Below are positions 44,292-53,294 of a stretch of DNA of 64,000 bases, piece by piece (position 1 is the first letter of the stretch; each line of letters begins with the position of its first letter). This stretch comes from Pseudomonas frederiksbergensis. Its GTDB lineage: Bacteria > Pseudomonadota > Gammaproteobacteria > Pseudomonadales > Pseudomonadaceae. Below the pieces are notes generated by a model, which was given only the letters and a program-made list of their open reading frames with translations, was not told where the DNA came from and did no database searches. The DNA lies in the NCBI RefSeq assembly GCF_900105495.1, contig NZ_FNTF01000002.1, forward strand, positions 3,464,501 through 3,528,500, written 5' to 3'. The position numbers and the translations under genes are program-made.

Positions 44292-44402
44292 GATCGTTCC
44301 CACGCGCAGCAAAGGAATGCAGCCCGGGACGCTCTGCGTCCCTCGACAGCCGAACGCAGAGCGTCCGTTGAGGCATTCCCACGCGGGAGCGTGGGAACGA
44401 TC
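44292..44402. repeat. Full GATCGTTCCCACGC repeat element (copy 2)
   Basis: The 111-base element has the same two-level hairpin as copies 1 and 3, with one outer arm changed (CACGCGCAGCAAAGGAATGC). It lies between the hydrolase gene and the convergent NUDIX gene. Confidence 0.9.
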
Positions 44403-44435
44403 TTTACTCGATTTTTGTTATTCGTCAGGCACTGG

Positions 44436-44876
44436 TCAGGCCTGCTCCATCATTTGGATCAGGTTTTCTGGCCAGACTGTTTCAGCGGTCTCTTGCAGCT
44501 CGGCGACGGACCACCATTTGTGTTCAGTCATCACCCGGGCTTCATCGGCAGTCCAGCCATCACGCGTCAGCCGCTCACCGTCGGCGCGGACGAAAAAATA
44601 GCGTTCCACGGACAAGACGGTTTCGCCGCTGGGCAACATCATCGGAAAGCTGCGCTCTGCCACGCTAGTGCCCACCGCGTCGATGTGCAGTCCGGTTTCT
44701 TCGTGCAATTCGCGTATGGCGGCGGCTTCAAAGGTTTCACCTTCCTCAAGACCGCCACCCGGCGTAGCCCAATGGTCACATCCGTCCAGCGCATCGCCCT
44801 TGTGCTGGAAGCGAAACAGCAAGACCTGGCGGGCGGGGTTGATCACGAGGAGTCGTGCAGAGTTGCGTTGGCGCAT
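44436..44876 (-). CDS. NUDIX hydrolase
   Basis: The 146-residue protein has the Nudix box GGGLEEGETFEAAAIRELHE followed by ETG, with the catalytic REx2EE pattern kept. The start is ATG 44876; a TTG one codon upstream is also possible. It hydrolyses a nucleoside diphosphate linked to X; the substrate is unknown. Confidence 0.9.
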   Translation of the reverse strand: MRQRNSARLLVINPARQVLLFRFQHKGDALDGCDHWATPGGGLEEGETFEAAAIRELHEETGLHIDAVGTSVAERSFPMMLPSGETVLSVERYFFVRADGERLTRDGWTADEARVMTEHKWWSVAELQETAETVWPENLIQMMEQA

Positions 44877-44920
44877 CAAAAAACTCTCTTTCCATAGACG
44901 TTACAGCTCAAGGTTGCTGA

Positions 44921-44950
44921 TTGTTCCCACGGGGGAGCGTGGGAACGATC
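44921..44950. repeat. Short GATCGTTCCCACGC repeat form
   Basis: TTGTTCCCACG and CGTGGGAACGATC bracket GGGGAG, a short hairpin of the same family, between the NUDIX gene and ppnN. Confidence 0.8.
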
Positions 44951-44960
44951 TTTAGCCGAG

Positions 44961-46334
44961 TTACGCAACCACTTGATAACACGGCACATACGCCGCGCCA
45001 CCTGGCAGCTTCATCCGGTGCTGGGCGACGAAGGCCTTGAGCAGCTGATCCAGCGGTTGCATGACAGCCACATCGCCACGGATCTGGTACGGCCCGTGTT
45101 CTTCGATCAGGCGGATGCCCTTGTCCTTTACGTTGCCGGCGACGATGCCGGAGAACGCGCGGCGCAGGTTGGCGGCCAGTTCGTGGGCCGGCAGGTTGCG
45201 GCTCAGTTTCAGGTTGGCCATGTTTTCGTGGGTTGGATCGAACGGGCGCTGGAAGCCTTCGTCGATCTTCAGCAGCCAGTTGAAATGGAACGCGTCATTG
45301 CGCTCGCGACGGAACTGTTTGACCGCTTTCAGGCCTTGAGTCATTTGACGTGCGACTTCAGCCGGGTCGTCGATGATGATCTCGTAGTGTTGCTTGGCGG
45401 CTTCACCCAGGGTGGCGCCGACAAACGCATCCAGTTGCTCCAGATACGGCGCAGCATGTTTCGGACCAGTGAGGACCACGGGGAAGGGCAGGCCGGCGTT
45501 GTCCGGGTGCATCAGGATGCCGAGCAAGTACAGGAACTCTTCGGCCGTGCCGGCGCCGCCCGGGAAAATGATGATGCCGTGGCCGACGCGAACGAAGGCT
45601 TCCAGGCGTTTTTCGATGTCCGGCAGGATCACCAGTTCGTTGACGATCGGGTTGGGCGCTTCGGCGGCGATGATGCCCGGCTCGGTCAGGCCGAGGTAGC
45701 GGCCGCCGTGGATTCGCTGTTTGGCGTGGGCGATGGTCGCGCCTTTCATCGGGCCTTTCATCACGCCAGGGCCGCAACCGGTGCAGATGTCGAGGCTGCG
45801 CAGGCCCAGTTCGTGGCCGACTTTCTTGGTGTATTTGTATTCTTCGGTGTTGATCGAGTGGCCGCCCCAGCACACCACGATCTTCGGCTCGACACCCGGC
45901 CGCAGGGTGCGGGCGTTGCGCAGCAGGTGGAACACGTAGTCGCTGATGCCCTGGGAGGTGCTCAGGTCGATGCGTTGGGCGTCGAGTTCGTTTTCGGTGT
46001 AGACAATGTCGCGCAGGGCGCTGAAGAGCATTTCCCGGGTGCTGGCAATCATTTCGCCATCGACGAAGGCGTCGGCCGGGGCGTTCAGCAGTTCGAGGCG
46101 TACGCCGCGGTCCTGCTGGTGAATGCGGATTTCGAAGTCCTTGTAGGCCTCGAGGATGGTTTTGGCGTTATCGACATGGGCGCCGGTATTGAGGATGGCC
46201 AGGGCGCACTGGCGGAATAAGGTGTAGGTGCTGCCGGATCCGGCTTCGCTCAGTTGCTGTACTTCACGTTGAGAAAGGGTTTCCAGGCTGCCTTTGGGGC
46301 TGACCGAGGCGTTGATTACTTGTCGTTGGGTCAT
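44961..46334 (-). CDS. ppnN: Pyrimidine/purine nucleotide 5'-monophosphate nucleosidase
   Basis: The 457-residue protein matches PpnN/YgdH: an N-terminal regulatory domain (about 1-140), a Rossmann LOG-type catalytic domain (GGHSINTEEYKY near 155, TGCGPGVMKGPMKGA near 185, PGGAGTAEEF near 255) and a C-terminal domain. It cleaves nucleoside monophosphates to base and ribose 5-phosphate and in E. coli is activated by (p)ppGpp. Cytoplasmic, monocistronic. Confidence 0.95.
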   Translation of the reverse strand: MTQRQVINASVSPKGSLETLSQREVQQLSEAGSGSTYTLFRQCALAILNTGAHVDNAKTILEAYKDFEIRIHQQDRGVRLELLNAPADAFVDGEMIASTREMLFSALRDIVYTENELDAQRIDLSTSQGISDYVFHLLRNARTLRPGVEPKIVVCWGGHSINTEEYKYTKKVGHELGLRSLDICTGCGPGVMKGPMKGATIAHAKQRIHGGRYLGLTEPGIIAAEAPNPIVNELVILPDIEKRLEAFVRVGHGIIIFPGGAGTAEEFLYLLGILMHPDNAGLPFPVVLTGPKHAAPYLEQLDAFVGATLGEAAKQHYEIIIDDPAEVARQMTQGLKAVKQFRRERNDAFHFNWLLKIDEGFQRPFDPTHENMANLKLSRNLPAHELAANLRRAFSGIVAGNVKDKGIRLIEEHGPYQIRGDVAVMQPLDQLLKAFVAQHRMKLPGGAAYVPCYQVVA

Positions 46335-46545
46335 TCAATGATCCTTAAAACGATGCCATTCATACAGATAACCGGCATCCGAATAGTATGTATCCATGAA
46401 AGAAGATGGCACGAACTGCGCTGTATCGCCATTTCCCCGTTTGACGATGAAAAGATGAAAAGGAGCCCCAGCATAGCTAAATCCCCTGCAGAGGCGATAA
46501 TGCGCCGCAGCCTTTTTACCCACGCCCTCAAGGAACCCCGTCGCG

Positions 46546-47082
46546 ATGTTCGAAATCCAGCCGCAGAACCCCGAACGCTATCGAAGCCAGACGCGACGCA
46601 GCACGATAATCATAGCCTTGATTTTCCTGGCCCTGGCGATGGTGTTGTCCACCACGGCGGTGGCGCTGTTCGGCGAACCCGGTGGCGACAATCTGCGATT
46701 TAACGTCGGCGGCGTGTTTGTGTCGGTGCTGCTGATGGCCGCCCTGATGCGCGGCACCTTCTGGACCCAGCCATGGATGGCCCCGGCGGTTTATGGCTGG
46801 CAGCTCAAGCGCAGCCTGATGAGCATCACCAACGTCATGCATCAGGTGACGGCGGCGGTGGAGAAGGAAGATCCTACGGCCATGAAGCTGCTGCGTTTCT
46901 ACCATCTGGGATTGAGTCAGATGCACGAGCTGGACGGCAACTCCAGTGATCACAGCCAATTGACCCGCGAGATGGATCAGCACAAGGCACGGATGGAAGC
47001 GCTAGGCATCGAGACTGATCAAACGCGATTGAATCCGGCCTGGATCGAGGCCGTGAAGCAGACGCCTCGGGATAAACCCTGA
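46546..47082 (+). CDS. DUF3087 family membrane protein
   Basis: The 178-residue protein has two membrane segments (IIIALIFLALAMVLSTTAVAL near 22; VGGVFVSVLLMAALM near 55) and a long soluble helical C-terminal part. The N-terminus FEIQPQNPERYRSQTRR and the pattern match DUF3087. AAGGAACCCC precedes the ATG. Function unknown. Confidence 0.88.
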   Translation: MFEIQPQNPERYRSQTRRSTIIIALIFLALAMVLSTTAVALFGEPGGDNLRFNVGGVFVSVLLMAALMRGTFWTQPWMAPAVYGWQLKRSLMSITNVMHQVTAAVEKEDPTAMKLLRFYHLGLSQMHELDGNSSDHSQLTREMDQHKARMEALGIETDQTRLNPAWIEAVKQTPRDKP

Positions 47083-47273
47083 TTCGTCGACAACCGCTGA
47101 ACTGCTGAGCCGCAGGCTTGGCGAGCCGTAGGTGAGATTAGTTCTCGCGCAAATCAGCTTTCGGGTGTTTGATGAAGCATAGTTGCCTGGCACCAGGCAG
47201 CTCATACCCATCAGGGGTCGTAAAAAGGGCGAACGGGAAGATTCGCCCTGTGATCAATATTTCAGGGAACGTC

Positions 47274-48851
47274 ATGGGTCATCCGTCCGTCAACAATCGA
47301 ATTGAACAATCCCGCCATGGTGTGCCTCGGGTCGCCGAGCAAGCCGGGGTCACACTCAAGGTTCGCTCTGCGGTGATTCTGCTGGTCGCGGTGTGCCTGT
47401 CCATGGCGGCTATCGTGATTTGGGAAGCCTGGAACTCGCGCCAGTACCATCTGCACGACAAAGAAGTGGCGATGTCCAACCTTGCCCAGACTTTGGCCTC
47501 GCAAGCGCAAGCGTCGATCAAGCAAGCCGATATGTTGCTGTTGACCCTGGTGGATCGCCTTGAAAACGATGGCATCGACCAGGCTCGGGTACCCCGACTG
47601 GAGCGTTTGCTCAAGGCCCAGCGCAGTGAGTTGAGCCAGCTCCATGGCTTGTTTGTCTACGGCGAAGACGGGCGCTGGATTGCCAACTCCAACGGTGCCG
47701 TCATGCCCGGTGCCAACAACGCCGATCGTGAGTATTTCACCTTCCACCGCAATCATCCCGACCGTGGCCCTCACATCGGTCCCTCGATCAAGAGCCGTTC
47801 GAGCGGTGAATGGATCATGACAGTGTCCCGTCGCGTCAATCATCCGGATGGCCGGTTTGCCGGCGTGGCGCTGGCAACGATTTATCTCAGTCATTTCCTC
47901 GGGCTCTACGACAGTATCGACATGGGGCAAAACGGCGTGATCAATCTGATCGCCGATGACGCCAGTATCGTCGTTCGCCGGCCGTTCAAAGAAACTGAAA
48001 TCGGCATCAGCGTCGCCAAGGGACCGCTGTTTACGCAACTGTTGCCCAAGGGCAATTCAGGCACGGCGATGGTCCCGTCCTATGTGGATGGCGTCGAGCG
48101 GGTGGTCGGTTTTCGCAGGGTCGACGGTTATCCGCTGATCATCTATGCGGCGCTGAATAAAGATGAAGTCCTGGCCGCCTGGCGCAAGGAGGTACTGCTG
48201 AGTGCCGGGATCGTCTCGTTATTCCTGGGGTTTCTCGGGGTCCTCGGTTATCGCCTGATTCGCCTCATGAGGCAGCAGAATCACGTGCAGGGCGTATTGC
48301 TGGACGCGCAGGAAAAACTCATCGAGGTCAACCGCAGTCTTGAGTTGCTGGCGCTGGAGGACGCACTGACCGGGCTGTCCAACCGGCGTCAGTTCGATCT
48401 GTTCATCCTCGCCGAAATGGGCCGCGCCAGACGCAACCAGACCCATCTCGCGCTGCTGATGATCGATGTCGATCACTTCAAGAGCTTCAATGATCTTTAC
48501 GGCCATGTGGCCGGTGATGAGTGTTTACGCAACATCAGCACGATCATCAGGGACAACATCAAGCGCCCCGGCGATCTGGCTGCTCGCTATGGCGGTGAAG
48601 AATTTGCGGTGGTACTGCCCGGGACGGACTATGTGGGAGCGTTTCTGGTGGCGGAAAAAATCCGCCGCGCGGTTCATCTGGCCGGCATCCGGCACAGTGA
48701 AGGGGTTGAAGGCACGGTGACGGTCAGCCTGGGGGTCGCCGCTTACAATCCGGCGTCACAAGCCCAGCCCAGCGACCTGGTGGGGGCTGCCGACAAGGCG
48801 CTGTACGTGGCCAAGGCCAGCGGTCGGAACATGAGCGTCATTGCCAATTGA
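47274..48851 (+). CDS. Membrane diguanylate cyclase with periplasmic Cache-type sensor
   Basis: The 525-residue protein has two membrane segments (about 33-53 and 310-332) flanking a periplasmic PDC/Cache sensor (about 60-305; YGEDGRWIANSNG, IKSRSSGEWIMTVSRRV). A GGDEF domain follows (YGGEEFAVVLPG) with a preceding I-site RPGD. It makes cyclic di-GMP and should be product-inhibited. ATG 47274 has AGGGAACGTC upstream; the open frame before it covers a hairpin (AGGGCGAA ... TTCGCCCT). Confidence 0.92.
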   Translation: MGHPSVNNRIEQSRHGVPRVAEQAGVTLKVRSAVILLVAVCLSMAAIVIWEAWNSRQYHLHDKEVAMSNLAQTLASQAQASIKQADMLLLTLVDRLENDGIDQARVPRLERLLKAQRSELSQLHGLFVYGEDGRWIANSNGAVMPGANNADREYFTFHRNHPDRGPHIGPSIKSRSSGEWIMTVSRRVNHPDGRFAGVALATIYLSHFLGLYDSIDMGQNGVINLIADDASIVVRRPFKETEIGISVAKGPLFTQLLPKGNSGTAMVPSYVDGVERVVGFRRVDGYPLIIYAALNKDEVLAAWRKEVLLSAGIVSLFLGFLGVLGYRLIRLMRQQNHVQGVLLDAQEKLIEVNRSLELLALEDALTGLSNRRQFDLFILAEMGRARRNQTHLALLMIDVDHFKSFNDLYGHVAGDECLRNISTIIRDNIKRPGDLAARYGGEEFAVVLPGTDYVGAFLVAEKIRRAVHLAGIRHSEGVEGTVTVSLGVAAYNPASQAQPSDLVGAADKALYVAKASGRNMSVIAN

Positions 48852-48930
48852 ATTCAAACAAGGCTGCCAACGGCCCGGATGGCTTCCAGCCAGGTGCGAC
48901 CTTCAATCGATAACATGATCCGAATCGGTT

Positions 48931-49305
48931 TCAGGCTGCGCGACGCAACTTCCACCGCTTGATCAACCGAAGATAGACCAGCACGTTGATCACCAGCACG
49001 ACGCTGCCCAATCCCAGCTGGATCGCCGGCGTCAGGCCCGCCGGGTAAATGACCGGCCACACGTAATGTTCGATGAAACCGCCGCCATAACCGGTTTGCC
49101 CGGCTGCGTCGCGCATGAGGTTTTCCCACTGCGTCAGCGGGCAGGGCAAGTGGAAGACTTCCACCGACACGCCCCACACAGCCGCGGGCAGGTGCCACCA
49201 GGCCAGGGGGCGCCATTTGAGCACCAACAGCCCGCCGAACAGCACGAACAGAATGAACAACAGGTGGAACAGGACCAGCCCGTCGGCGGCGATTCGGTAA
49301 AGCAT
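48931..49305 (-). CDS. DUF2784 family membrane protein
   Basis: The 124-residue protein has three or four membrane segments (AADGLVLFHLLFILFVLFGG, then the WWHLPAAVWG segment, and a last one near 95-115) and the conserved CPLTQWEN turn. GGGAGTCGAC precedes the ATG. Function unknown. Confidence 0.88.
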   Translation of the reverse strand: MLYRIAADGLVLFHLLFILFVLFGGLLVLKWRPLAWWHLPAAVWGVSVEVFHLPCPLTQWENLMRDAAGQTGYGGGFIEHYVWPVIYPAGLTPAIQLGLGSVVLVINVLVYLRLIKRWKLRRAA

Positions 49306-49406
49306 GTCGACTCCCTGGTGCGTTATGCGAATGGCTCCATGGTACTCGGGCGGGTCGCTGATGCTCTATCGATTGCTGCTGTTCGGCGCTGCGAGCACGC
49401 CTTTCG

Positions 49407-50342
49407 TCAATCGCGAAAATCAACGAACTCCGCACGCATCCTGCCGTTGTGCTTGGCCCTGTAGAGCAACTTGTCGACCTGCTCGACGAATTCCAGCGCC
49501 GTCGCGTGCGGCGTTGCGGTGGTGGTGCCGACACCCAGGCTCAGGCTCAGCCGCTTCGATACCGCAGAAAACTCATGGGGAATGTGCTGCTGGCGAATCA
49601 GAAGCAGGCATTTATTTGCCACCAGCCTGGCGGATTCGGCGTCGGTTTCCGGCAGCAGCCAGACGAACTCTTCACCGCCGATCCGCGCGATGAAATCCCG
49701 TGGCCGATTGGCCGCCAGGGACAAGGTCTGAGCGACGCGCCGCAAGCATTCGTCACCCTTGATGTGCCCGTAATGGTCGTTGAACTGTTTGAAGTAATCG
49801 ATATCCAGGATCAGCAGTGACAGCGCTGATCCCGTGCGTTGAGCGCTGCTCCATTCGCGCTCCAGCACGGTGTCGAACATGCGCCGGTTGGCGATGCCGG
49901 TCAGCCCGTCCTGGAAGGAATATTCTTCGAGTTGCTTTTGCAGGCGGCTCAAGTGCTCTTCGGTTTTCTTGCGCTCACTGATGTCGAACATGAAACCCAC
50001 CAGCGCTTCCACTTCACCGTCCTTGCGCACCACGTGCACCACATCGCGGATCCACACATAGTCACCGTCGCGGGTCAGCGCCCGATAGTCTGCCTCGTGA
50101 TCCACACCCGCCCGCGATTGCGATACGCAGAACTCCACCACGTAGTCGCGATCATCCGGGTGCATGCGTTCGACCCAGTCATTGACCCCCACCCAACTGT
50201 CCTGTTTCCAGCCCAGCAGACGCTCGATCTGCGGACCGATGTAGCTGAAAGTCATGGTCTTCCAGTCGATCCGCCATGGTATTGCTTTGGTCGACTCAAG
50301 CAGGGTTTTGTAGACGTCGCTGTCGGTTTCGATTGAGCTCAT
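49407..50342 (-). CDS. PAS-domain diguanylate cyclase
   Basis: The 311-residue cytoplasmic protein has a PAS/PAC sensor (about 20-135; IPWRIDWKTMTFSYIGPQIE ... GFMFDISERK), a short coiled coil and a GGDEF domain (FIARIGGEEFVWLLP) with an I-site RPRD five residues before it. It makes cyclic di-GMP under control of an internal signal. The start is ATG 50342; a TTG at 50360 is possible. Confidence 0.92.
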   Translation of the reverse strand: MSSIETDSDVYKTLLESTKAIPWRIDWKTMTFSYIGPQIERLLGWKQDSWVGVNDWVERMHPDDRDYVVEFCVSQSRAGVDHEADYRALTRDGDYVWIRDVVHVVRKDGEVEALVGFMFDISERKKTEEHLSRLQKQLEEYSFQDGLTGIANRRMFDTVLEREWSSAQRTGSALSLLILDIDYFKQFNDHYGHIKGDECLRRVAQTLSLAANRPRDFIARIGGEEFVWLLPETDAESARLVANKCLLLIRQQHIPHEFSAVSKRLSLSLGVGTTTATPHATALEFVEQVDKLLYRAKHNGRMRAEFVDFRD

Positions 50343-50518
50343 GAGGGGGCCGGATCTCAAAGATGAAAAAACTGCGCCATCATGTTGCTACTACTGGAGT
50401 GAATCAAGCGTGTAGCCGATGAATGGAACAAGTTCGCGTACCAAGTGCGCAAGATCGTTCAAGCCAGCGGCCGCGACTGCTGGCACAGTCTGGGGTCTTT
50501 CCCTGGTTGTAGAGCGTT

Positions 50519-51217
50519 ATGTCCAATTCACTCATGCCGCGCAGCGCCTTTCTTCGCGGCGCCGCGGCGATCATGCCGTTGTCCCTGGCCACCGCGCCCT
50601 GGGGCTTGCTGGCCGGCTCCATGGCCATCGAGGCCAACCTCACGCCCCTGCAAGGCCAGGGGCTGTCGAGCATCGTGTTTGCCGGGGCGGCGCAACTGGT
50701 GGCGATCGGCATGCTCAAGGGCGGTGCCGGGATCTTTTCGATTCTGCTGACCACGCTGCTGCTGACCTCCCAGCATTTGCTCTACGGGATGAGCATGCGT
50801 TCGGTGATTTCGCCGTTGCCTGGACGCTGGCGTGTGGGGCTGGGTTTTTTGCTCACTGATGAGCTGTTCGCCCTGACCAGTGCGCATGACAAACAACAGT
50901 TCAACCGCTGGTACGCGTTGGGTGTCGGCCTGACGTTCTACATCGCCTGGAACCTCTTCACCCTGGCCGGCATCGTGCTCGGCAGCAGCATTCCGGGGCT
51001 GGAACACCTGGGACTGGACTTCTCCATTGCCGCGACCTTTATCGCCCTGATCACCCCCGTGGTGCGGAACGTGCCGACCGTGGTGTGCGTGGCGGTGTCG
51101 TTGTTTTGCTCGGTGCTGTTCAGTTATTGGCAATGGGGCTCGGCGCTGGTGCTGTCGGGGTTGGCGGGCATGATCGCGGGCTTTATCTGCAACAAATTCT
51201 ACGGTGGACGCACATGA
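50519..51217 (+). CDS. azlC: AzlC family branched-chain amino-acid exporter, large subunit
   Basis: The 232-residue protein has about seven membrane segments and the AzlC pattern (SSIVFAGAAQLVAIGML; TTLLLTSQHLLYGMSMR; FLLTDELFALTS). With AzlD it exports branched-chain amino acids or azaleucine. Its stop overlaps the azlD start (ATGA). Confidence 0.93.
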   Translation: MSNSLMPRSAFLRGAAAIMPLSLATAPWGLLAGSMAIEANLTPLQGQGLSSIVFAGAAQLVAIGMLKGGAGIFSILLTTLLLTSQHLLYGMSMRSVISPLPGRWRVGLGFLLTDELFALTSAHDKQQFNRWYALGVGLTFYIAWNLFTLAGIVLGSSIPGLEHLGLDFSIAATFIALITPVVRNVPTVVCVAVSLFCSVLFSYWQWGSALVLSGLAGMIAGFICNKFYGGRT

Positions 51218-51528
51218 TGGTCTGGGCGGTGATTTTCGGCATGGGGCTATTGGTGTTCCTCAATCGCTATGTGTTTCTGGAGCCGCGGCTGCCCGTGCGC
51301 TTGAGCAGCAATGCGCGGCAATTCCTGGGTTTTGCGGTGCCGGGCATGCTGACGGCGATCTGCGGGCCGATCGTGTTCATGCCGGACAAGCAGCTGAATC
51401 TGCAATGGGATAACCCGTACCTGCTCAGTTCGCTGGTGGCGGTGGGGTTGGTGCTTTACACCCGCAATACCTTGCTCAGCATGTTGTTGAGCATGGGGTT
51501 CTTCTTTTTGCTGCGTTGGTGGTTCTAA
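51214..51528 (+). CDS. azlD: AzlD family exporter small subunit
   Basis: The 104-residue protein has three or four membrane segments (AVIFGMGLLVFLNRYVFLE; FLGFAVPGMLTAI; and two near the C-terminus). It is coupled to azlC by a four-base overlap, which supports the pair. An ATG one codon later is also possible. Confidence 0.92.
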   Translation: MMVWAVIFGMGLLVFLNRYVFLEPRLPVRLSSNARQFLGFAVPGMLTAICGPIVFMPDKQLNLQWDNPYLLSSLVAVGLVLYTRNTLLSMLLSMGFFFLLRWWF

Positions 51529-51588
51529 GTCGTCCCTGTCGAAACTGTTCTACGCTTAAAAGGGACCCCTACAGGAAGAGAGGTGAGC

Positions 51589-51750
51589 ATGGCTAATGAT
51601 CCCAAGCGTCCGGACCCGGATGAAGAGGTGGATGACGAACCCACGGAAGAGGAGATTGAGCGGCAGCGGCGTTCGACGCCGGACTGGAAGCATCCCGACG
51701 ATGGGAAAGAACTGTCGGATCGCGATCAGGAATGGCCGTTGAAGCCTTGA
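51589..51750 (+). CDS. Acidic small protein (53 aa)
   Basis: The protein begins MANDPKRPDPDEEVDDEP and ends SDRDQEWPLKP. It is very acidic, rich in Pro and charged residues, and probably disordered. GGAAGAGAGGTGAGC precedes the ATG. No family was recognised; codon usage looks normal. Confidence 0.65.
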   Translation: MANDPKRPDPDEEVDDEPTEEEIERQRRSTPDWKHPDDGKELSDRDQEWPLKP

Positions 51751-51829
51751 CTGCGCAATACCTGCGTTCGGCCTCTGGGAAAGGGGCAAGCAGATCAAGA
51801 TCAAAAGCCAAAGCCTGACGCGGTACCTG

Positions 51830-51925
51830 TGTGGGAGCCTGCTCGCGAAAAACGTCCGGACACCGCATTCATTCAGACAGCACACGTTATCGTTCACGTC
51901 TTTCGCGAGCAGGCTCGCTCCCACA
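51830..51925. repeat. Inverted REP pair
   Basis: TGTGGGAGCCTGCTCGCGAAA and TTTCGCGAGCAGGCTCGCTCCCACA (split) face each other with about 50 bases between. The left arm lacks four bases present in the right. Confidence 0.85.
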
Positions 51926-52013
51926 GGATGCGCACTGGAACCAAACACTGTGTACCCTTATCCAACCTCGGCCCGCAGCGACCTGCGGACGACGAAGGAT
52001 AAATGGGCAAAAC

Positions 52014-52913
52014 ATGAAACAGCTGTTCAAGGTTCTATCTGCACTCATCATCGCCACTGGGCTGGTGGGGTGCATCGCTTCTCCCATTGAAATGACGTCG
52101 CAGACCGAACAGCGCCTGAGCGCGCAACCGCCGATCCGTTTTCTGCTGACCTTCGACGACGGTCCCAGCGCCTCAAGTTTCTGGAATCCGACGATGACGG
52201 TGCTCGACAGTCTGGCCACCAACCCGGTGCAACCGAACCTTAAAGCGGTGTTCTTCGTGCAGACCGGTGCGCCACGTGCCGGCAACAGCGAAATCGGACG
52301 CGAGGTCATGCGCCGTGAACACGCAGACGGGCAGATTCTGGGCTTCCACTCGGCGACCCGCTCGCACACCAATCACAGATCCCTGAGCCCGGAAGAACTG
52401 GAGCAGTCACTGAGCAAAGGCGCCGCAGACATCGCCGCGATCACCGGCGCGCCGCCGACCCTGGTGCGCCCACCATTCTGGAGCTATGACAACCGGGTTT
52501 TCGCCGCCTATCAGCAGCACGGCATGCACCTATTGCTGACCGACCTGAGCGCCAATGACGGCAAGATCTGGGGCTTCAACGCCAGCCCCCAGCGGCGGGC
52601 CCACTTCTTGCGCACAATGTCCGAAGTGCGCGAACGCATCGCCCTTGGCGAATTACCGGTGGTGGACGGGGTGATTCCGGTGGTGGTGACCTTCCACGAC
52701 CTCAATCGCTACACCGCCCGGCATACTCGCGAGTACCTGCAAATCCTCCTCGACAGCGCACGGGCTACCGGTGTGAAAACCGCAGAAAAGCCGTTTTACG
52801 ACGACACGGCTGCGCTGCAACGGGCCGCCATGGCGCGTACGGTTCGCGACAGTTCAGAGCCGGTCAAATTACCCGGGCTCTGGAATTGGATCTGGGGTGC
52901 GGATTCTCACTGA
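52014..52913 (+). CDS. Polysaccharide deacetylase-like lipoprotein
   Basis: The 299-residue protein has a lipoprotein signal (LIIATGLVGC, Cys20). The NodB-type catalytic features are TFDDGPS (near 44), the His segment GFHSATRSHTNH, RPPFW and the late VVVTFHDL. It probably deacetylates an extracellular or cell-wall glycan. The start is ATG 52014; the upstream frame lies in the REP pair. Confidence 0.85.
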   Translation: MKQLFKVLSALIIATGLVGCIASPIEMTSQTEQRLSAQPPIRFLLTFDDGPSASSFWNPTMTVLDSLATNPVQPNLKAVFFVQTGAPRAGNSEIGREVMRREHADGQILGFHSATRSHTNHRSLSPEELEQSLSKGAADIAAITGAPPTLVRPPFWSYDNRVFAAYQQHGMHLLLTDLSANDGKIWGFNASPQRRAHFLRTMSEVRERIALGELPVVDGVIPVVVTFHDLNRYTARHTREYLQILLDSARATGVKTAEKPFYDDTAALQRAAMARTVRDSSEPVKLPGLWNWIWGADSH

Positions 52914-53033
52914 AAGGTCGCCAAAATGAGAAACAGCTAACACTTATTTTGAGCATTGGCGGGCGCAGGATGGGGAAAGCCCATCTATGCTGAGCAAGTT
53001 GGATCCGATTAACCTGCCACGGAGGCGCCAGTC

Positions 53034-53276
53034 ATGGTTTCAGTTCCTGAGCTTTGCCGCATTGTCGAGTCCGGTTTTCAACCGCTTTCCTGCGCCTGCA
53101 CAGTGAATCCCGACGGAACGTTACGGATCAAAGTCTATGAACCCGCCACCGGGCGCATTGCTCTGTTGATTACCGGTGTATCGCCCGAACGACTGACCAG
53201 CGTTCGCGCTATCGCCAATCTGATTGGCGAGTTGCGCATCGAGATGCGCGCCGGTCGCCGGGCCTTCGCCGGCTGA
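53034..53276 (+). CDS. DUF1652 family protein
   Basis: The 80-residue protein matches DUF1652: an LCRIVESGFQPLSCACTV segment, then RIKVYEP and GVSPERLTSVRAIANLIGEL. A strong GGAGGCGCC ribosome site precedes the ATG. It is common in Pseudomonas and its function is unknown. Confidence 0.88.
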   Translation: MVSVPELCRIVESGFQPLSCACTVNPDGTLRIKVYEPATGRIALLITGVSPERLTSVRAIANLIGELRIEMRAGRRAFAG

Positions 53277-53294
53277 AGCGGATCGCATCGCGGA

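Noticed and set aside
47190..47206. Possible sigma-54 promoter before the Cache diguanylate cyclase (TGGCACCAGGCAGC)
   Set aside because: The GG-to-GC spacing is 11 instead of 12 bases and the -12 element is poor.
50411..50515. Possible gene remnant just before azlC (reads VADEWNKFAYQVRKIVQA)
   Set aside because: It is too short, has no clear family match, and could be the azlC leader; not called.
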